20,139 nucleotides of DNA from Nitrosomonadaceae bacterium (lineage in GTDB: Bacteria; Pseudomonadota; Gammaproteobacteria; Burkholderiales; Nitrosomonadaceae). This document shows positions 1 to 7,458 of this stretch, one piece after another (position 1 is the first letter of the stretch; the number at the start of each line of letters is the position of its first letter). The DNA lies in contig CAKKRO010000128.1 of the NCBI GenBank assembly GCA_919902625.1, positions 9,057 to 29,195 of the forward strand. The letters run 5' to 3'. The position numbers were made by a program, and so were the translations under genes. Below the pieces are notes generated by a model. The model did no database searches. It saw nothing but the letters and a program-made list of their open reading frames with translations, and had not been told where the DNA came from.

Positions 1-48
1 ACAGAATCAAAAATTGACCGTATGTTCAAGAAAGCTATGCATAAATAA
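1..48 (+). CDS. C-terminal tail of an unidentified protein (partial)
   Basis: Frame 1 is open from the first base and ends with TAA at 46-48, giving a 15-residue basic tail (TESKIDRMFKKAMHK). A strong rho-independent terminator follows about 33 bases later, which fits the end of a transcription unit on this strand. The fragment is too short to identify. It could also be a chance open frame, but the tail composition and the terminator argue for a real gene end. Confidence 0.45.
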   Translation, partial: TESKIDRMFKKAMHK

Positions 49-80
49 TAACTAAGAAAAACTGGTTATTCATGGCTAAA

Positions 81-107
81 AAGCCCCTTTAAAAAGGGGC
101 TTTTTTT
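81..107 (+). terminator. Rho-independent terminator, probably bidirectional
   Basis: A perfect 10-bp stem (AAGCCCCTTT paired with AAAGGGGCTT) is closed by a two-base loop and followed by a T-run. An A-run precedes the stem, so it can also act on the minus strand. It lies between the gene tail ending at 48 and the convergent L,D-transpeptidase gene ending at 123, and could terminate both. Confidence 0.85.
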
Positions 108-122
108 ATGGGAATTTAAGAG

Positions 123-1109
123 TTAGTTGTTGTTCTGTGTATGGAGTTGAGTTTGAGAGCGCGAACGTGAAATTAAAGTGGGCATCCCATTCTTCTCCAT
201 TATCGCTTGCTTGAGAGCCTCCTGATCTATTTCAAAATCTACAGGAATATTTCTCCTGTTGTTTAGCGCAAGGAAGTCATTAATGGCGGCGATCGCCATT
301 TGTTTATAGTTAGCATATTTCTCTTCATCTTCTTCCAGCGGCGGATGTAACTCAATGAACAGTGACTCAAGTAACCAGCCGAGTTTAATGGGCTGATTGA
401 CTATCTGTACTTGTGTTCCAATCGGAATTTTATCAAATAACGCTTCAATATCTTCAGGATACATTCGAACACACCCGGCTGAAACGCGCATTCCAACACC
501 GAATGGCTTGATAGTGCCATGAATCAGGTAACTGCCTCCACTAATACTTAAACGCATGGCATGACGGCCTAGAGGATTGGTGGGGCCTGGTGGTACTACA
601 CTGGGATAGGGTGTTTCACCATTAGCAATTCTATCCATCTGAAGCGATTTCGGGGGTGTCCAGGTGGGATCTTTCTTTTTTTCAACTATTCTGGACACTC
701 CCAATGGAGTTATCCAGTCCATTCTGCCGATTCCTACCGGGTGTGTCGTAATCATGGGTTTTTCTCCCTTGTTAGGCTCAGGGAAATAGTAAATTCTCAT
801 TTCCGGCAGATTAAGTACCAAGCCCTTGCGATCCGCATGAGGGATAATGTAGCGGCTCGGCAGGATAACTTTTGCGCCATCCTCAGGCAACCATCGGTCA
901 ACATTGGGATTAGCCAACAGAATCTCAATCTGGCCGATATCATATTGACGGGCGATATCCAGCAATGTTTCTTCACGGCTTGCCTGAGTAGTTCGTATTT
1001 GACCAAAAATATCAATACCGGCTGGCGGGAGCACCCATGTTTCAGCTCGAATAGAAGAAACAGTAATAAGACTGGTTATGGCAAAAATAAATAGAAAATT
1101 TCTATGCAT
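123..1109 (-). CDS. L,D-transpeptidase (YkuD/ErfK family) with LysM-like region
   Basis: This is a periplasmic peptidoglycan L,D-transpeptidase of 328 residues. Residues 1-22 form a signal peptide (basic start, hydrophobic core, cleavage near IRA|ETW). Residues about 38-88 resemble a LysM-like segment (ETLLDIARQYDIGQIEILLANPNV). The YkuD catalytic domain spans about 95-238. It carries His197 in HGT and the catalytic Cys213 in SAGCVRM, with the conserved arginine at 215. The C-terminal ~90 residues are charged and then Gln/Asn-rich, as in the ErfK/YbiS/YcfS subgroup that crosslinks peptidoglycan or attaches Braun lipoprotein. The exact reaction (3-3 crosslinking or lipoprotein attachment) cannot be told from sequence. 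It is transcribed alone, divergent from the membrane protein gene starting at 1412, with a shared ~300-base AT-rich upstream region. Confidence 0.92.
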   Translation of the reverse strand: MHRNFLFIFAITSLITVSSIRAETWVLPPAGIDIFGQIRTTQASREETLLDIARQYDIGQIEILLANPNVDRWLPEDGAKVILPSRYIIPHADRKGLVLNLPEMRIYYFPEPNKGEKPMITTHPVGIGRMDWITPLGVSRIVEKKKDPTWTPPKSLQMDRIANGETPYPSVVPPGPTNPLGRHAMRLSISGGSYLIHGTIKPFGVGMRVSAGCVRMYPEDIEALFDKIPIGTQVQIVNQPIKLGWLLESLFIELHPPLEEDEEKYANYKQMAIAAINDFLALNNRRNIPVDFEIDQEALKQAIMEKNGMPTLISRSRSQTQLHTQNNN

Positions 1110-1411
1110 AGGTCAATGCCTTACAATATGAACAAATAATTACAGGAAATCGAATAATAACTGAAATTTCTTTATTGGAAACAGGAAAACAAGTGTAAAT
1201 GCAGGGTTTAATAGAAAATACCCAAGTAATGGAGGGATTATGTTTTAACTTCTGAATAATATGATTATTAGATAGTATTTTTTACGCGACAGCTAAGTAA
1301 CCAAGCCATATTTTGGAATAGAATATAAGGTCCTTGAGAAGGAGTCACATCTGCAGTGCGATAAGCATCAAGGTTTGCTGATCATCACATCAAAAAGAGA
1401 AGGGGCGTGGC
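1110..1411. other. Intergenic region between two divergent genes
   Basis: This AT-rich spacer of about 300 bases must hold the promoters of the L,D-transpeptidase gene (minus) and the membrane protein gene (plus). I see no RNA gene, repeat or clear operator. An AGAAGGGG stretch about 10 bases before the ATG at 1412 is a plausible ribosome binding site for the plus-strand gene. Confidence 0.5.
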
Positions 1412-2782
1412 ATGAATACAGAAAATACTTCTGATACATCCAGGAATACATCGAACGAATTCAAATCCAAATTGGATAAATTAAAGGCCGCACCTGTTTC
1501 AGTAGTCGTAGATCAAACAAACTACAGCGAGCACGCTTCTACGAAGCGGTCAAGGTTCTTCTGGTTCTGGGTATTGGTTTATAGTGCTATTATTTTTTTT
1601 GGTGCTTATCATTTTATCGAGAAAGGTGGCATGACTTTATCTGTGATTATGCTGCTGTGCGCGGTTTTTATTCATATCTATACGGCTTCGATTGAGCTAC
1701 CTCCGCTGGATGGGGCGGATCCAGTAAAGAAAAGGGAATTTGAAGAAAGTAATCACTGGCAGCGGCAAAAGTGGATGATATTCGCTTATGGTTTTATGTT
1801 GTTTTCATTATTAATGACTTTTTATCCCTTTGTTGTTCCTTATGGCAGTCATGACGGTAAATCTGCTGACGAGTATTTGGAGACAATTCGTGAACGGCCG
1901 ATTGCATTGTTTATTGGTTATTCAGTGAATGGTAAAGACAAACATTCGGATCATTCTCAAGTTTTACAGCCAACAGTGCATGAGCAGCCTGACTCTGCAA
2001 TGGCTCCAAACGAAGATGCAAAAGCAGAAATCAATAGCCCGGATGCGAAGCGGAATGGATCGGGAATCAAGATACAAGCTGAATGGATCATTAATATTGG
2101 CGGTTATGTCGAAGCATGTGCCACTGACCCGAATAGGAACAATGGGGTTGCAGCCGTATGTTCGGTCAGCGGCGGTTTGCAGGTTCCACTGTATTTCATC
2201 ATTCTTGCGCTCATGGGGGGTAGCATCAGTTTGACCAGACGGCTTCCCGAGCTTCAAAAAATGGCGAGCTCCGCGTATGTGGCAACAGAGAATCAGCCCA
2301 AGCTGTCGCAACATGAGTTTCGTGAATATTTGATATTTCATATCGTACAATTCATCTCGGCTCCTTTTCTTGCAATCCTTGCGTACTACCTGGTCGAGCC
2401 CAGTAATACAGCGAATTCTGTCGCTTTGGCGTTCATCGCCGGATTCGCCTCTGAATCCATCTTGCTCATGATCCGGTCAGTGGCTGAAAAGATCTCACCG
2501 AAAACAACCGACACAACCCAATATGGAACTATTACAGGGGTTGTTACACTCGTGCAGACAGATAAAACCATGAGGCCTGCCACAAAAGCAGAAGTCTCCC
2601 TTGTTGATTTGCCGCATGTGACTACCCTGACCGATGAGCAAGGACTCTATGTGCTGGGTAATGTGCCGGTGGGGATGAATAACATCAGGGTCGTTTGCAC
2701 TGGAGCAAAAGAAAAAACTGATTCGGTAAAAATAGAGCATTCGCAGGCGGTTGTCAGGAAGAATGTGACGGTTGAGGCTTGA
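1412..2782 (+). CDS. Six-helix membrane protein with C-terminal carboxypeptidase-regulatory-like domain, function unknown
   Basis: I do not recognise this 456-residue protein as a named family. Residues 1-47 are hydrophilic. Predicted membrane helices lie near 48-68, 74-94, 120-143, 255-275, 306-327 and 335-357. The stretch 144-254 is a polar loop (acidic and Asn-rich, with two cysteines at about 236 and 250 that could form a disulfide). After the last helix, residues about 371-456 look like a carboxypeptidase-regulatory or Ig-type beta-sandwich (GTITGVVTLV... TLTDEQGLYVLGNVPVGMNNIRV). The final three helices, with the GFASE motif in the last one, followed by a beta domain, recall three-helix modules linked to prokaryotic YEATS-type sensor domains. 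That comparison is from memory and unconfirmed. No operon partner is visible: upstream is a divergent gene and downstream the convergent hslO. Confidence 0.8.
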   Translation: MNTENTSDTSRNTSNEFKSKLDKLKAAPVSVVVDQTNYSEHASTKRSRFFWFWVLVYSAIIFFGAYHFIEKGGMTLSVIMLLCAVFIHIYTASIELPPLDGADPVKKREFEESNHWQRQKWMIFAYGFMLFSLLMTFYPFVVPYGSHDGKSADEYLETIRERPIALFIGYSVNGKDKHSDHSQVLQPTVHEQPDSAMAPNEDAKAEINSPDAKRNGSGIKIQAEWIINIGGYVEACATDPNRNNGVAAVCSVSGGLQVPLYFIILALMGGSISLTRRLPELQKMASSAYVATENQPKLSQHEFREYLIFHIVQFISAPFLAILAYYLVEPSNTANSVALAFIAGFASESILLMIRSVAEKISPKTTDTTQYGTITGVVTLVQTDKTMRPATKAEVSLVDLPHVTTLTDEQGLYVLGNVPVGMNNIRVVCTGAKEKTDSVKIEHSQAVVRKNVTVEA

Positions 2783-2851
2783 GACCATCAAGCGGCGCAG
2801 CAAGCTGTCGTTATTGCACTACTTGTATTTTTGTAATGGTCAACAACCGCT

Positions 2852-3706
2852 TCAATGCACCGTCGGCCCGGCTTCCCGGAATACCGCATCAATTGCCAAG
2901 GCATCCAGGCGGTATTCGCGGTTACAAATGTCATCATTAATAATGACTTCGCCAAACTCTTGCAGAATCGAGTCCACCTCTTCGCGACCGAGTGAGCGCA
3001 GCATGGCGTAAATCTTTTCCGGGTCTTCATGGCAGCCGTAGTGGACGGTTTGTGGATCAAAGATACGGATGGTTTCCTCAAAGAACAGGCGTGTCAGTAT
3101 TTCTTCAGCCGTCAAGCCTAATAATGCCTGATCATGGATTGTGGCAGCGAGCGCTTCGGCACGCGCCCAGCCGTCGGGATCTTGTTGGTCGGCAGCGGGT
3201 AGTTTTTGTAACAGCAAGCCGAAAATGGCGTGGTTTGTGGTGACAAGGAAAAGGCGTGAGGGCAGTTGTTCGGATTGCTTGAAATAATGTTGGAAGATTT
3301 CAGCAATGCTGTCGCCATCGAGCGGCACGATGCTTTGGTAGGATTCGCGCATGGAAGGCATATCCAGCGTGATCAGCAATTGACCATGGCCGAGTAAATC
3401 AGGCACCGGTTGCGGGTCTATGTTTTGCGCGCATTTGGCCATGCCGCGTATATGCAGGCTTTCATTGCAATCGAGGATCAGCATGGAGACCGGGCCGTTG
3501 CCATTCAATTGGATGGTCAGGCGCCCGGTTTGTTTGAGGTTATCGCCCAAGAGCAATGTGGTTGCACTCATTTCCCCCAGTAACCGGGTCACGGGTTGCG
3601 GGTAATGGCGGCCTGCTAACATTTGTTGCCATACAGAATCAAGGTGCACCACGGCACCGCGTATGTCCAGATTCTCCAGAAGAAAACGTTGTACGTAGTT
3701 ACTCAT
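2852..3706 (-). CDS. hslO: Hsp33 family chaperonin lacking two zinc-binding cysteines
   Basis: Hsp33 is a cytoplasmic holdase that is activated when oxidation releases zinc from four cysteines in its C-terminal domain. This 284-residue protein has the normal Hsp33 N-terminal fold (DIRGAVVHLDSVWQQ, PVTRLLGEMSATTLLL). The C-terminal redox switch is altered. The expected CxC reads CHE, with Glu at codon 3026-3028, and the expected CxxC reads DDIC, with Asp at codon 2933-2935. Only one cysteine of each pair remains. The rest of the domain is intact (EEVDSILQEFGE, NREY), so this is not a decayed gene. It starts 31 bases downstream of hypF on the same strand, behind an AGGAA-like ribosome binding site, and may be cotranscribed with the hydrogenase maturation genes. 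The family call is firm; its redox regulation is doubtful. Confidence 0.9.
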   Translation of the reverse strand: MSNYVQRFLLENLDIRGAVVHLDSVWQQMLAGRHYPQPVTRLLGEMSATTLLLGDNLKQTGRLTIQLNGNGPVSMLILDCNESLHIRGMAKCAQNIDPQPVPDLLGHGQLLITLDMPSMRESYQSIVPLDGDSIAEIFQHYFKQSEQLPSRLFLVTTNHAIFGLLLQKLPAADQQDPDGWARAEALAATIHDQALLGLTAEEILTRLFFEETIRIFDPQTVHYGCHEDPEKIYAMLRSLGREEVDSILQEFGEVIINDDICNREYRLDALAIDAVFREAGPTVH

Positions 3707-3737
3707 TTAAAATTCCTGATTAATTCATTAACACTCA

Positions 3738-4859
3738 TTATAAACGATTGCTTTGCAGTGCTACCCATGCCTGACCCAAGGCGATGGCGCTGTCATCCGG
3801 CGGCATTTGCCGTGCGCTGAAAATCTGAAAAGAATGTGCAGATAACCGATCGGCTAAGCCCTGCCGCAGCACGGCATTATGAAAACACCCGCCACCCAAT
3901 GCCAGGTATGTGATGTTGTGCTGGCTGGCGGTTTTCTCAATCCAGGTAGTCAAGCCTGCGATTAAAGTGGCGTGAAACAATGCCGCAGCGTAAGAAGTAT
4001 CACGCTTGGCATCATGACAATCGATTAATGCCGAAAGTAATGGCGAGAAATCCAGATCATTGTCTTCAGTGATTCGATAGCCTTCAGCCAGTGCGGTCAC
4101 GGGGCCATGTTGTTCCGCCAGTTGTTGCAGTTGCATGGCGGCCTGGGCTTCATAAGATTGGATCGAACTGATTTCCAGCAAGCCCGCTGCCGCATCGAAT
4201 AACCGTCCCATACTGGAGGTCTGCGGGCAATTCAGATGACTTGCCAGCATGACCGCGACAGTTTCGGCGGCGGGTTGATGGGCAAAGCGTTGCATAATTT
4301 CATCGCCGCGATTTAATCGGGCCAACGCTGCTGCCGCCATGCGCCAGGGTTCCTGCGCAGCGCGATCACCTCCCGGCAAAGCCAGAGTGGCGAGATGGCC
4401 CAGCCGATGGAAATGGGCGCCATCCACCCGTAACAATTCCCCCCCCCAAGGGGTGTTATCCGTTCCCAATCCGACGCCATCCAGCGCCAATCCCAGCACA
4501 GGTTGGGTCAGCCGGTGTTCGGCACAGATGGCAGCAATGTGGGCGTGATGATGCTGTACGGCCAGCGTTGGAATGTGGTGCTGCTGCGCATAGGCTTGGG
4601 CGAACTGTGTGCTGTAAAAATCCGGGTGCAAATCATGCGTGATGATTTCAGGAGGCAGCGGATAATCCTGACACAATTGTTGAACGGCTTTGTCCATTCT
4701 GTGCCGGGCGTCTGCAGTAGCCAGATCGCCGATGAGCGGCGAGACATACGCCTGGTTTCCCTGGGTCAGGCAGAGCGTGTTTTTTAACCAGGCGCCACAA
4801 GCCAGAACGGCAGGCCCACTGAGGGCTAATGGGATGAGCGTATGATCCGGTTTAGCCAA
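3738..4859 (-). CDS. hypF: Short HypF: carbamoyltransferase, Kae1-like domain only
   Basis: HypF makes the thiocarbamate on HypE that becomes the CN ligands of [NiFe]-hydrogenase. Full-length HypF is about 750 residues: acylphosphatase, zinc fingers, YrdC-like and Kae1-like domains. This 373-residue protein has only the Kae1-like part. Visible motifs are HDLHPDFYST (~75-84), the metal-binding HHHAH (103-107), LDGVGLGTDNTPWGGE (126-141) and GGGCFHN (~322-328). The start is a TTG at 4857-4859, overlapping the hypB stop by 8 bases. An in-frame stop lies only about seven codons upstream, so no longer form is possible without a frameshift. Because the missing domains would have to lie inside hypB, this looks like a designed short form rather than a recent break. 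A truncated HypF1 is known from Ralstonia eutropha H16. Carbamoyl-adenylate formation would need another HypF. Confidence 0.88.
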   Translation of the reverse strand: MAKPDHTLIPLALSGPAVLACGAWLKNTLCLTQGNQAYVSPLIGDLATADARHRMDKAVQQLCQDYPLPPEIITHDLHPDFYSTQFAQAYAQQHHIPTLAVQHHHAHIAAICAEHRLTQPVLGLALDGVGLGTDNTPWGGELLRVDGAHFHRLGHLATLALPGGDRAAQEPWRMAAAALARLNRGDEIMQRFAHQPAAETVAVMLASHLNCPQTSSMGRLFDAAAGLLEISSIQSYEAQAAMQLQQLAEQHGPVTALAEGYRITEDNDLDFSPLLSALIDCHDAKRDTSYAAALFHATLIAGLTTWIEKTASQHNITYLALGGGCFHNAVLRQGLADRLSAHSFQIFSARQMPPDDSAIALGQAWVALQSNRL

Positions 4860-5772
4860 GCGTTTGGTCTGTTGATTTCAAGGTGTGTTTTGCAACCGCT
4901 GTACGGCGGCATTCCGCTTCAATCCAATCCATCCATGCTGGCATACCGGTACCCTGCGTGGCGGAAATCTGAATGACAGGCAATGCAGGATGGATGCGAT
5001 GCGCATATTCAATCGCCAAGTCAACATCAAACGTCAGGTGTGGCAACAAGTCACATTTGTTCAGCAGCATCAGACCGGCTGCATGGAACATGTCGGGATA
5101 TTTAAGCGGTTTGTCTTCGCCTTCGGTAACGGACAGGATAACCACTTTATGCGCTTCACCCAGATCAAAGCCGGATGGGCAAACCAGATTGCCGACATTT
5201 TCAATAAATAACAGGCTGTTATCCTGTAGCGGCAGTTGTTGCATGGCATGGCCGACCATATGCGCATCCAGATGACAGCCCTTGCCGGTATTGATTTGTA
5301 TCGCCGGTACTCCTGTTGCGCGGATGCGCGCCGCATCGTGATCGGTCTGCTGATCGCCTTCAATGACGGTAATGGGCAGCTTGTTACGCAACATCTGAAT
5401 GGTTTTAACCAGCAGGGTGGTTTTGCCGGAACCGGGACTGGAAACCAGATTGAGGGCGAGAATGCCCTGTTCGGATAGGTAACGGCGATTCTCACCGGCA
5501 TAATGGTTATTTTTTGCCAGAATGTCGCGTTCAATTCTGACCATTCTCGCCTGACTCATTCCTGGAGCATGCGTGCCGGCAATGCCTGTTCCGAAGTGGA
5601 TGGTTTCCGATGCATGATCAGCGTCAACAGGTATCGGATCATGTGCGTGCGAATGGAGGATATCCTGCCCGGGCGGACGATAATTCAGTGGTTTATCCGA
5701 ATGGCGGCGCAGTTGTATCGATTTGCCATTCAGCCGTGTTTGGCCAATGCCGCATCCACAGGTTGTGCACAT
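4852..5772 (-). CDS. hypB: Hydrogenase nickel incorporation GTPase HypB
   Basis: HypB is the cytoplasmic GTPase that works with HypA to insert nickel into the hydrogenase large subunit. The protein has 306 residues. It opens with MCTTCGCG, the N-terminal CxxCxC nickel-binding motif. A linker with scattered histidines follows (residues ~35-70), too few for the storage-type His stretch. The G domain carries the P-loop SSPGSGKTT (111-119), a switch region with EGDQQTDHDAARI, and the NKCD guanine-specificity motif. It starts 8 bases after hypA and overlaps hypF at its 3' end, indicating one transcription unit. It is complete and typical. Confidence 0.96.
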   Translation of the reverse strand: MCTTCGCGIGQTRLNGKSIQLRRHSDKPLNYRPPGQDILHSHAHDPIPVDADHASETIHFGTGIAGTHAPGMSQARMVRIERDILAKNNHYAGENRRYLSEQGILALNLVSSPGSGKTTLLVKTIQMLRNKLPITVIEGDQQTDHDAARIRATGVPAIQINTGKGCHLDAHMVGHAMQQLPLQDNSLLFIENVGNLVCPSGFDLGEAHKVVILSVTEGEDKPLKYPDMFHAAGLMLLNKCDLLPHLTFDVDLAIEYAHRIHPALPVIQISATQGTGMPAWMDWIEAECRRTAVAKHTLKSTDQTLG

Positions 5773-5780
5773 TGTTCTAT

Positions 5781-6122
5781 TTACTCCACTTCCAGTTCTT
5801 TAATCTGCATTCCGTCACCCTGGGTAATCTGCAATGCATAGCTGCCACAATGCGGGCAGGCTTCATAGTGGGAAGCGATCAAAACAGCTTGATGACACTG
5901 GTTGCACAGGCCCTGTCCCGCTATTTCGATGATTTCCAGTCTGGCTTGCTGCGCAATACTGTCATGCGTCACCACATCAAAATAGAAGCGTAACGATTCC
6001 TTCTCTACGCAGGCCAATTGCCCAACCTCCAGCCACACTGTTTTGACCTGGGTGAATTTTTGCTCAGATGCGGCCTCTTCGATGAGTTGCAACATGTTCT
6101 CAGCCAGCGACATTTCATGCAT
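5781..6122 (-). CDS. hypA: Hydrogenase nickel metallochaperone HypA
   Basis: HypA binds nickel and passes it to the hydrogenase large subunit together with HypB. The 113-residue length is typical. The N-terminus MHEMSL carries His2, the nickel ligand, and Glu3. The zinc site is formed by two CxxC motifs, C73/C76 (CNQC) and C89/C92 (CPHC). The gene lies 17 bases downstream of the hupE-like gene and 8 bases upstream of hypB. The C-terminus ends with acidic residues, as in many HypA proteins. Confidence 0.96.
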   Translation of the reverse strand: MHEMSLAENMLQLIEEAASEQKFTQVKTVWLEVGQLACVEKESLRFYFDVVTHDSIAQQARLEIIEIAGQGLCNQCHQAVLIASHYEACPHCGSYALQITQGDGMQIKELEVE

Positions 6123-6139
6123 GGATTACCTCTCATCGC

Positions 6140-6760
6140 CTAATGGATTATTAAAAAACCACCGTAGCACGCAATCATGATACCGCTAAAGCGTATCCAG
6201 TTGACGCTTGCAAAGTTTCCGGCCATGAGAGCCAGTCCAATGCCGCAGAGATGCAAAAGCATGGTGGCCAGCATGAACCCTGCCGCATAGGAGAAAATAG
6301 AGATGCTTTGTGGCATTTCACTGCCATGCGCATAGCCATGGCTGAGTGCAAACAGTCCAACCAAAATAATACTTGCGCTGAGTGGTAAATGTTTCCGGCA
6401 AGCAAGCAATGCACCTAAAACCAGCAGTGACAGTATGATGCCATATTCAGCAAAAGCGACCGGAAGGATAATGATCCCCAACAGACCGCCTAATCCCATA
6501 ACTGTTACAAAAATGAATGGGATTAGCCAGATAATACGGCCACCCGCCTGTGCAGCCCATAACCCCACTGCAATCATAGCCAGAACATGATCCAATCCAC
6601 TCAATGGATGGGTGAATCCATGCAACCAGCCATTATGCGGGCCGATGCCGGTATGGGCAAAAACCAGCGAAGGAACTGCCAGGAAAGTAATGATTAAAAC
6701 CGTAAGCTGGAAAAATTTTAACGGTGGATTCATTTTCTTCATACTTGTTGTAGTTGCCAT
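6140..6760 (-). CDS. hupE: HupE/UreJ family membrane protein, probable nickel permease
   Basis: HupE/UreJ proteins are inner-membrane proteins that import nickel for hydrogenase or urease. The 206-residue product begins with a signal-like hydrophobic segment ending near VFA|HTG. The hallmark HPLSGLDHVLAMIAVG follows at about 51-66, then further membrane helices with histidines (LSHGYAHG at ~139-146). The first possible start (ATG at 6758-6760) overlaps hoxW by 22 bases. A second ATG at 6740-6742 overlaps the hoxW stop as ATGA, the usual sign of translational coupling, and may be the true start (200 residues). The hydrogenase-operon context supports a role in nickel supply; transport itself is inferred from the family. 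Confidence 0.9.
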   Translation of the reverse strand: MATTTSMKKMNPPLKFFQLTVLIITFLAVPSLVFAHTGIGPHNGWLHGFTHPLSGLDHVLAMIAVGLWAAQAGGRIIWLIPFIFVTVMGLGGLLGIIILPVAFAEYGIILSLLVLGALLACRKHLPLSASIILVGLFALSHGYAHGSEMPQSISIFSYAAGFMLATMLLHLCGIGLALMAGNFASVNWIRFSGIMIACYGGFLIIH

Positions 6761-7182
6761 TGTTGTAGGTACCTGGCCGCTGCTTCCAGATTCATGTTTG
6801 CCTGCGCACTTAACGCATCACCCAGTTCAAAATGATAACCGCGGATACGCAGCAAGAAAGCGGGTGGTGCATGGCGTGCGTATACTTGCTGATAAACAAA
6901 CAACAGTGCAGCCGGTGTTAATGCGTGGCTGGTATAGCTGCTGTCTTTCCCGGCATTCACTGCTGAAAACTCAAAGGGTTCCCTGCATGACATGTCGGCA
7001 TCCGCAAACAGGATCTGATCACACCCGATTAAGTCGGTAGCATGCTCAATCAGTAATTGCATGTCAATGAAGCAGGTCACATTCGCCAGTTTTAACCGGT
7101 CTATGCGCTCAATCAATAAGGGGCCCAAAGCATCGTCTCCACGTCCGGGATTTCCATAACCGAATAACAGTAATTTAAGCAT
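6739..7182 (-). CDS. hoxW: Hydrogenase maturation endopeptidase HoxW (peptidase M52)
   Basis: This is the endopeptidase that cuts the C-terminal extension off HoxH after the Ni-Fe site is assembled. The 147-residue protein starts with the M52 signature GYGNPGRGDDALGP (8-21), containing the acidic nickel-sensing residue D16 or D17. A second acidic group, DADMS, lies near 61-65, and the third metal ligand is probably H86 in SHALTP. It lies downstream of hoxH, but a plus-strand DUF2905 gene (7244-7444) separates the two. hoxW is therefore transcribed either by read-through from hoxH or from a promoter inside or near that gene. No strong ribosome binding site is visible. Confidence 0.93.
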   Translation of the reverse strand: MLKLLLFGYGNPGRGDDALGPLLIERIDRLKLANVTCFIDMQLLIEHATDLIGCDQILFADADMSCREPFEFSAVNAGKDSSYTSHALTPAALLFVYQQVYARHAPPAFLLRIRGYHFELGDALSAQANMNLEAAARYLQQWQLQQV

Positions 7183-7243
7183 AAGTTTGAATGCGGGTAA
7201 TCCGTTTGTTAGTATGTGTTTATTTGCGATTCATCAAAACCCT

Positions 7244-7444
7244 ATGCAGCAACTGCTCATTATATTGGGAATCATATTACTCTTATTGGGCATCGCATGG
7301 CCTTGGATATCCCAATTGCCATTGGGTCGTTTACCGGGTGATATTCATATTGAGCGCGAGAATTTCAGCTTCCATTTTCCGTTAATGACCGGTTTGCTGA
7401 TTTCCATCGTGTTGTCGTTAATTTTTTGGTGGACACGTAAATAA
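7244..7444 (+). CDS. DUF2905 family small membrane protein
   Basis: This is a two-helix membrane protein of 66 residues and unknown function. The first helix is MQQLLIILGIILLLLGIAWPW. The family core GRLPGDIHIERENFSFHFPL follows, and the second helix is LLISIVLSLIFWW. I place the start at ATG 7244 because DUF2905 proteins begin at this point. Longer in-frame starts exist at ATG 7214 and TTG 7187, the latter almost touching the divergent hoxW start. The gene is inserted in opposite orientation inside the hox-hyp cluster: convergent with hoxH (14-base gap) and divergent from hoxW. Nothing suggests a direct hydrogenase role. Confidence 0.85.
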   Translation: MQQLLIILGIILLLLGIAWPWISQLPLGRLPGDIHIERENFSFHFPLMTGLLISIVLSLIFWWTRK

Positions 7445-7458
7445 GGCTTGCTCACGGG

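Noticed and set aside
2777..2793. GCTTGA...TCAAGC inverted repeat at the end of the membrane protein gene as a terminator
   Set aside because: It has only a 6-bp stem, overlaps the stop codon and has no T-run on either side.
2852..3706. hslO as a pseudogene because of missing cysteines
   Set aside because: The frame is full length, the rest of the zinc domain is conserved, and the substitutions are to acidic residues rather than accompanied by stops or frameshifts.
4503..4787. Plus-strand open frame opposite hypF
   Set aside because: It is antisense to a well-conserved domain, has no recognisable product and fits a mirror frame of a real gene. The same reasoning removes the long antisense frames opposite hoxH, hoxF, pstS and the porin.
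7187..7243. Longer DUF2905 protein from TTG 7187 or ATG 7214
   Set aside because: Family members begin at the MQQLLIILG segment; the added residues look non-coding and run into the divergent hoxW start.
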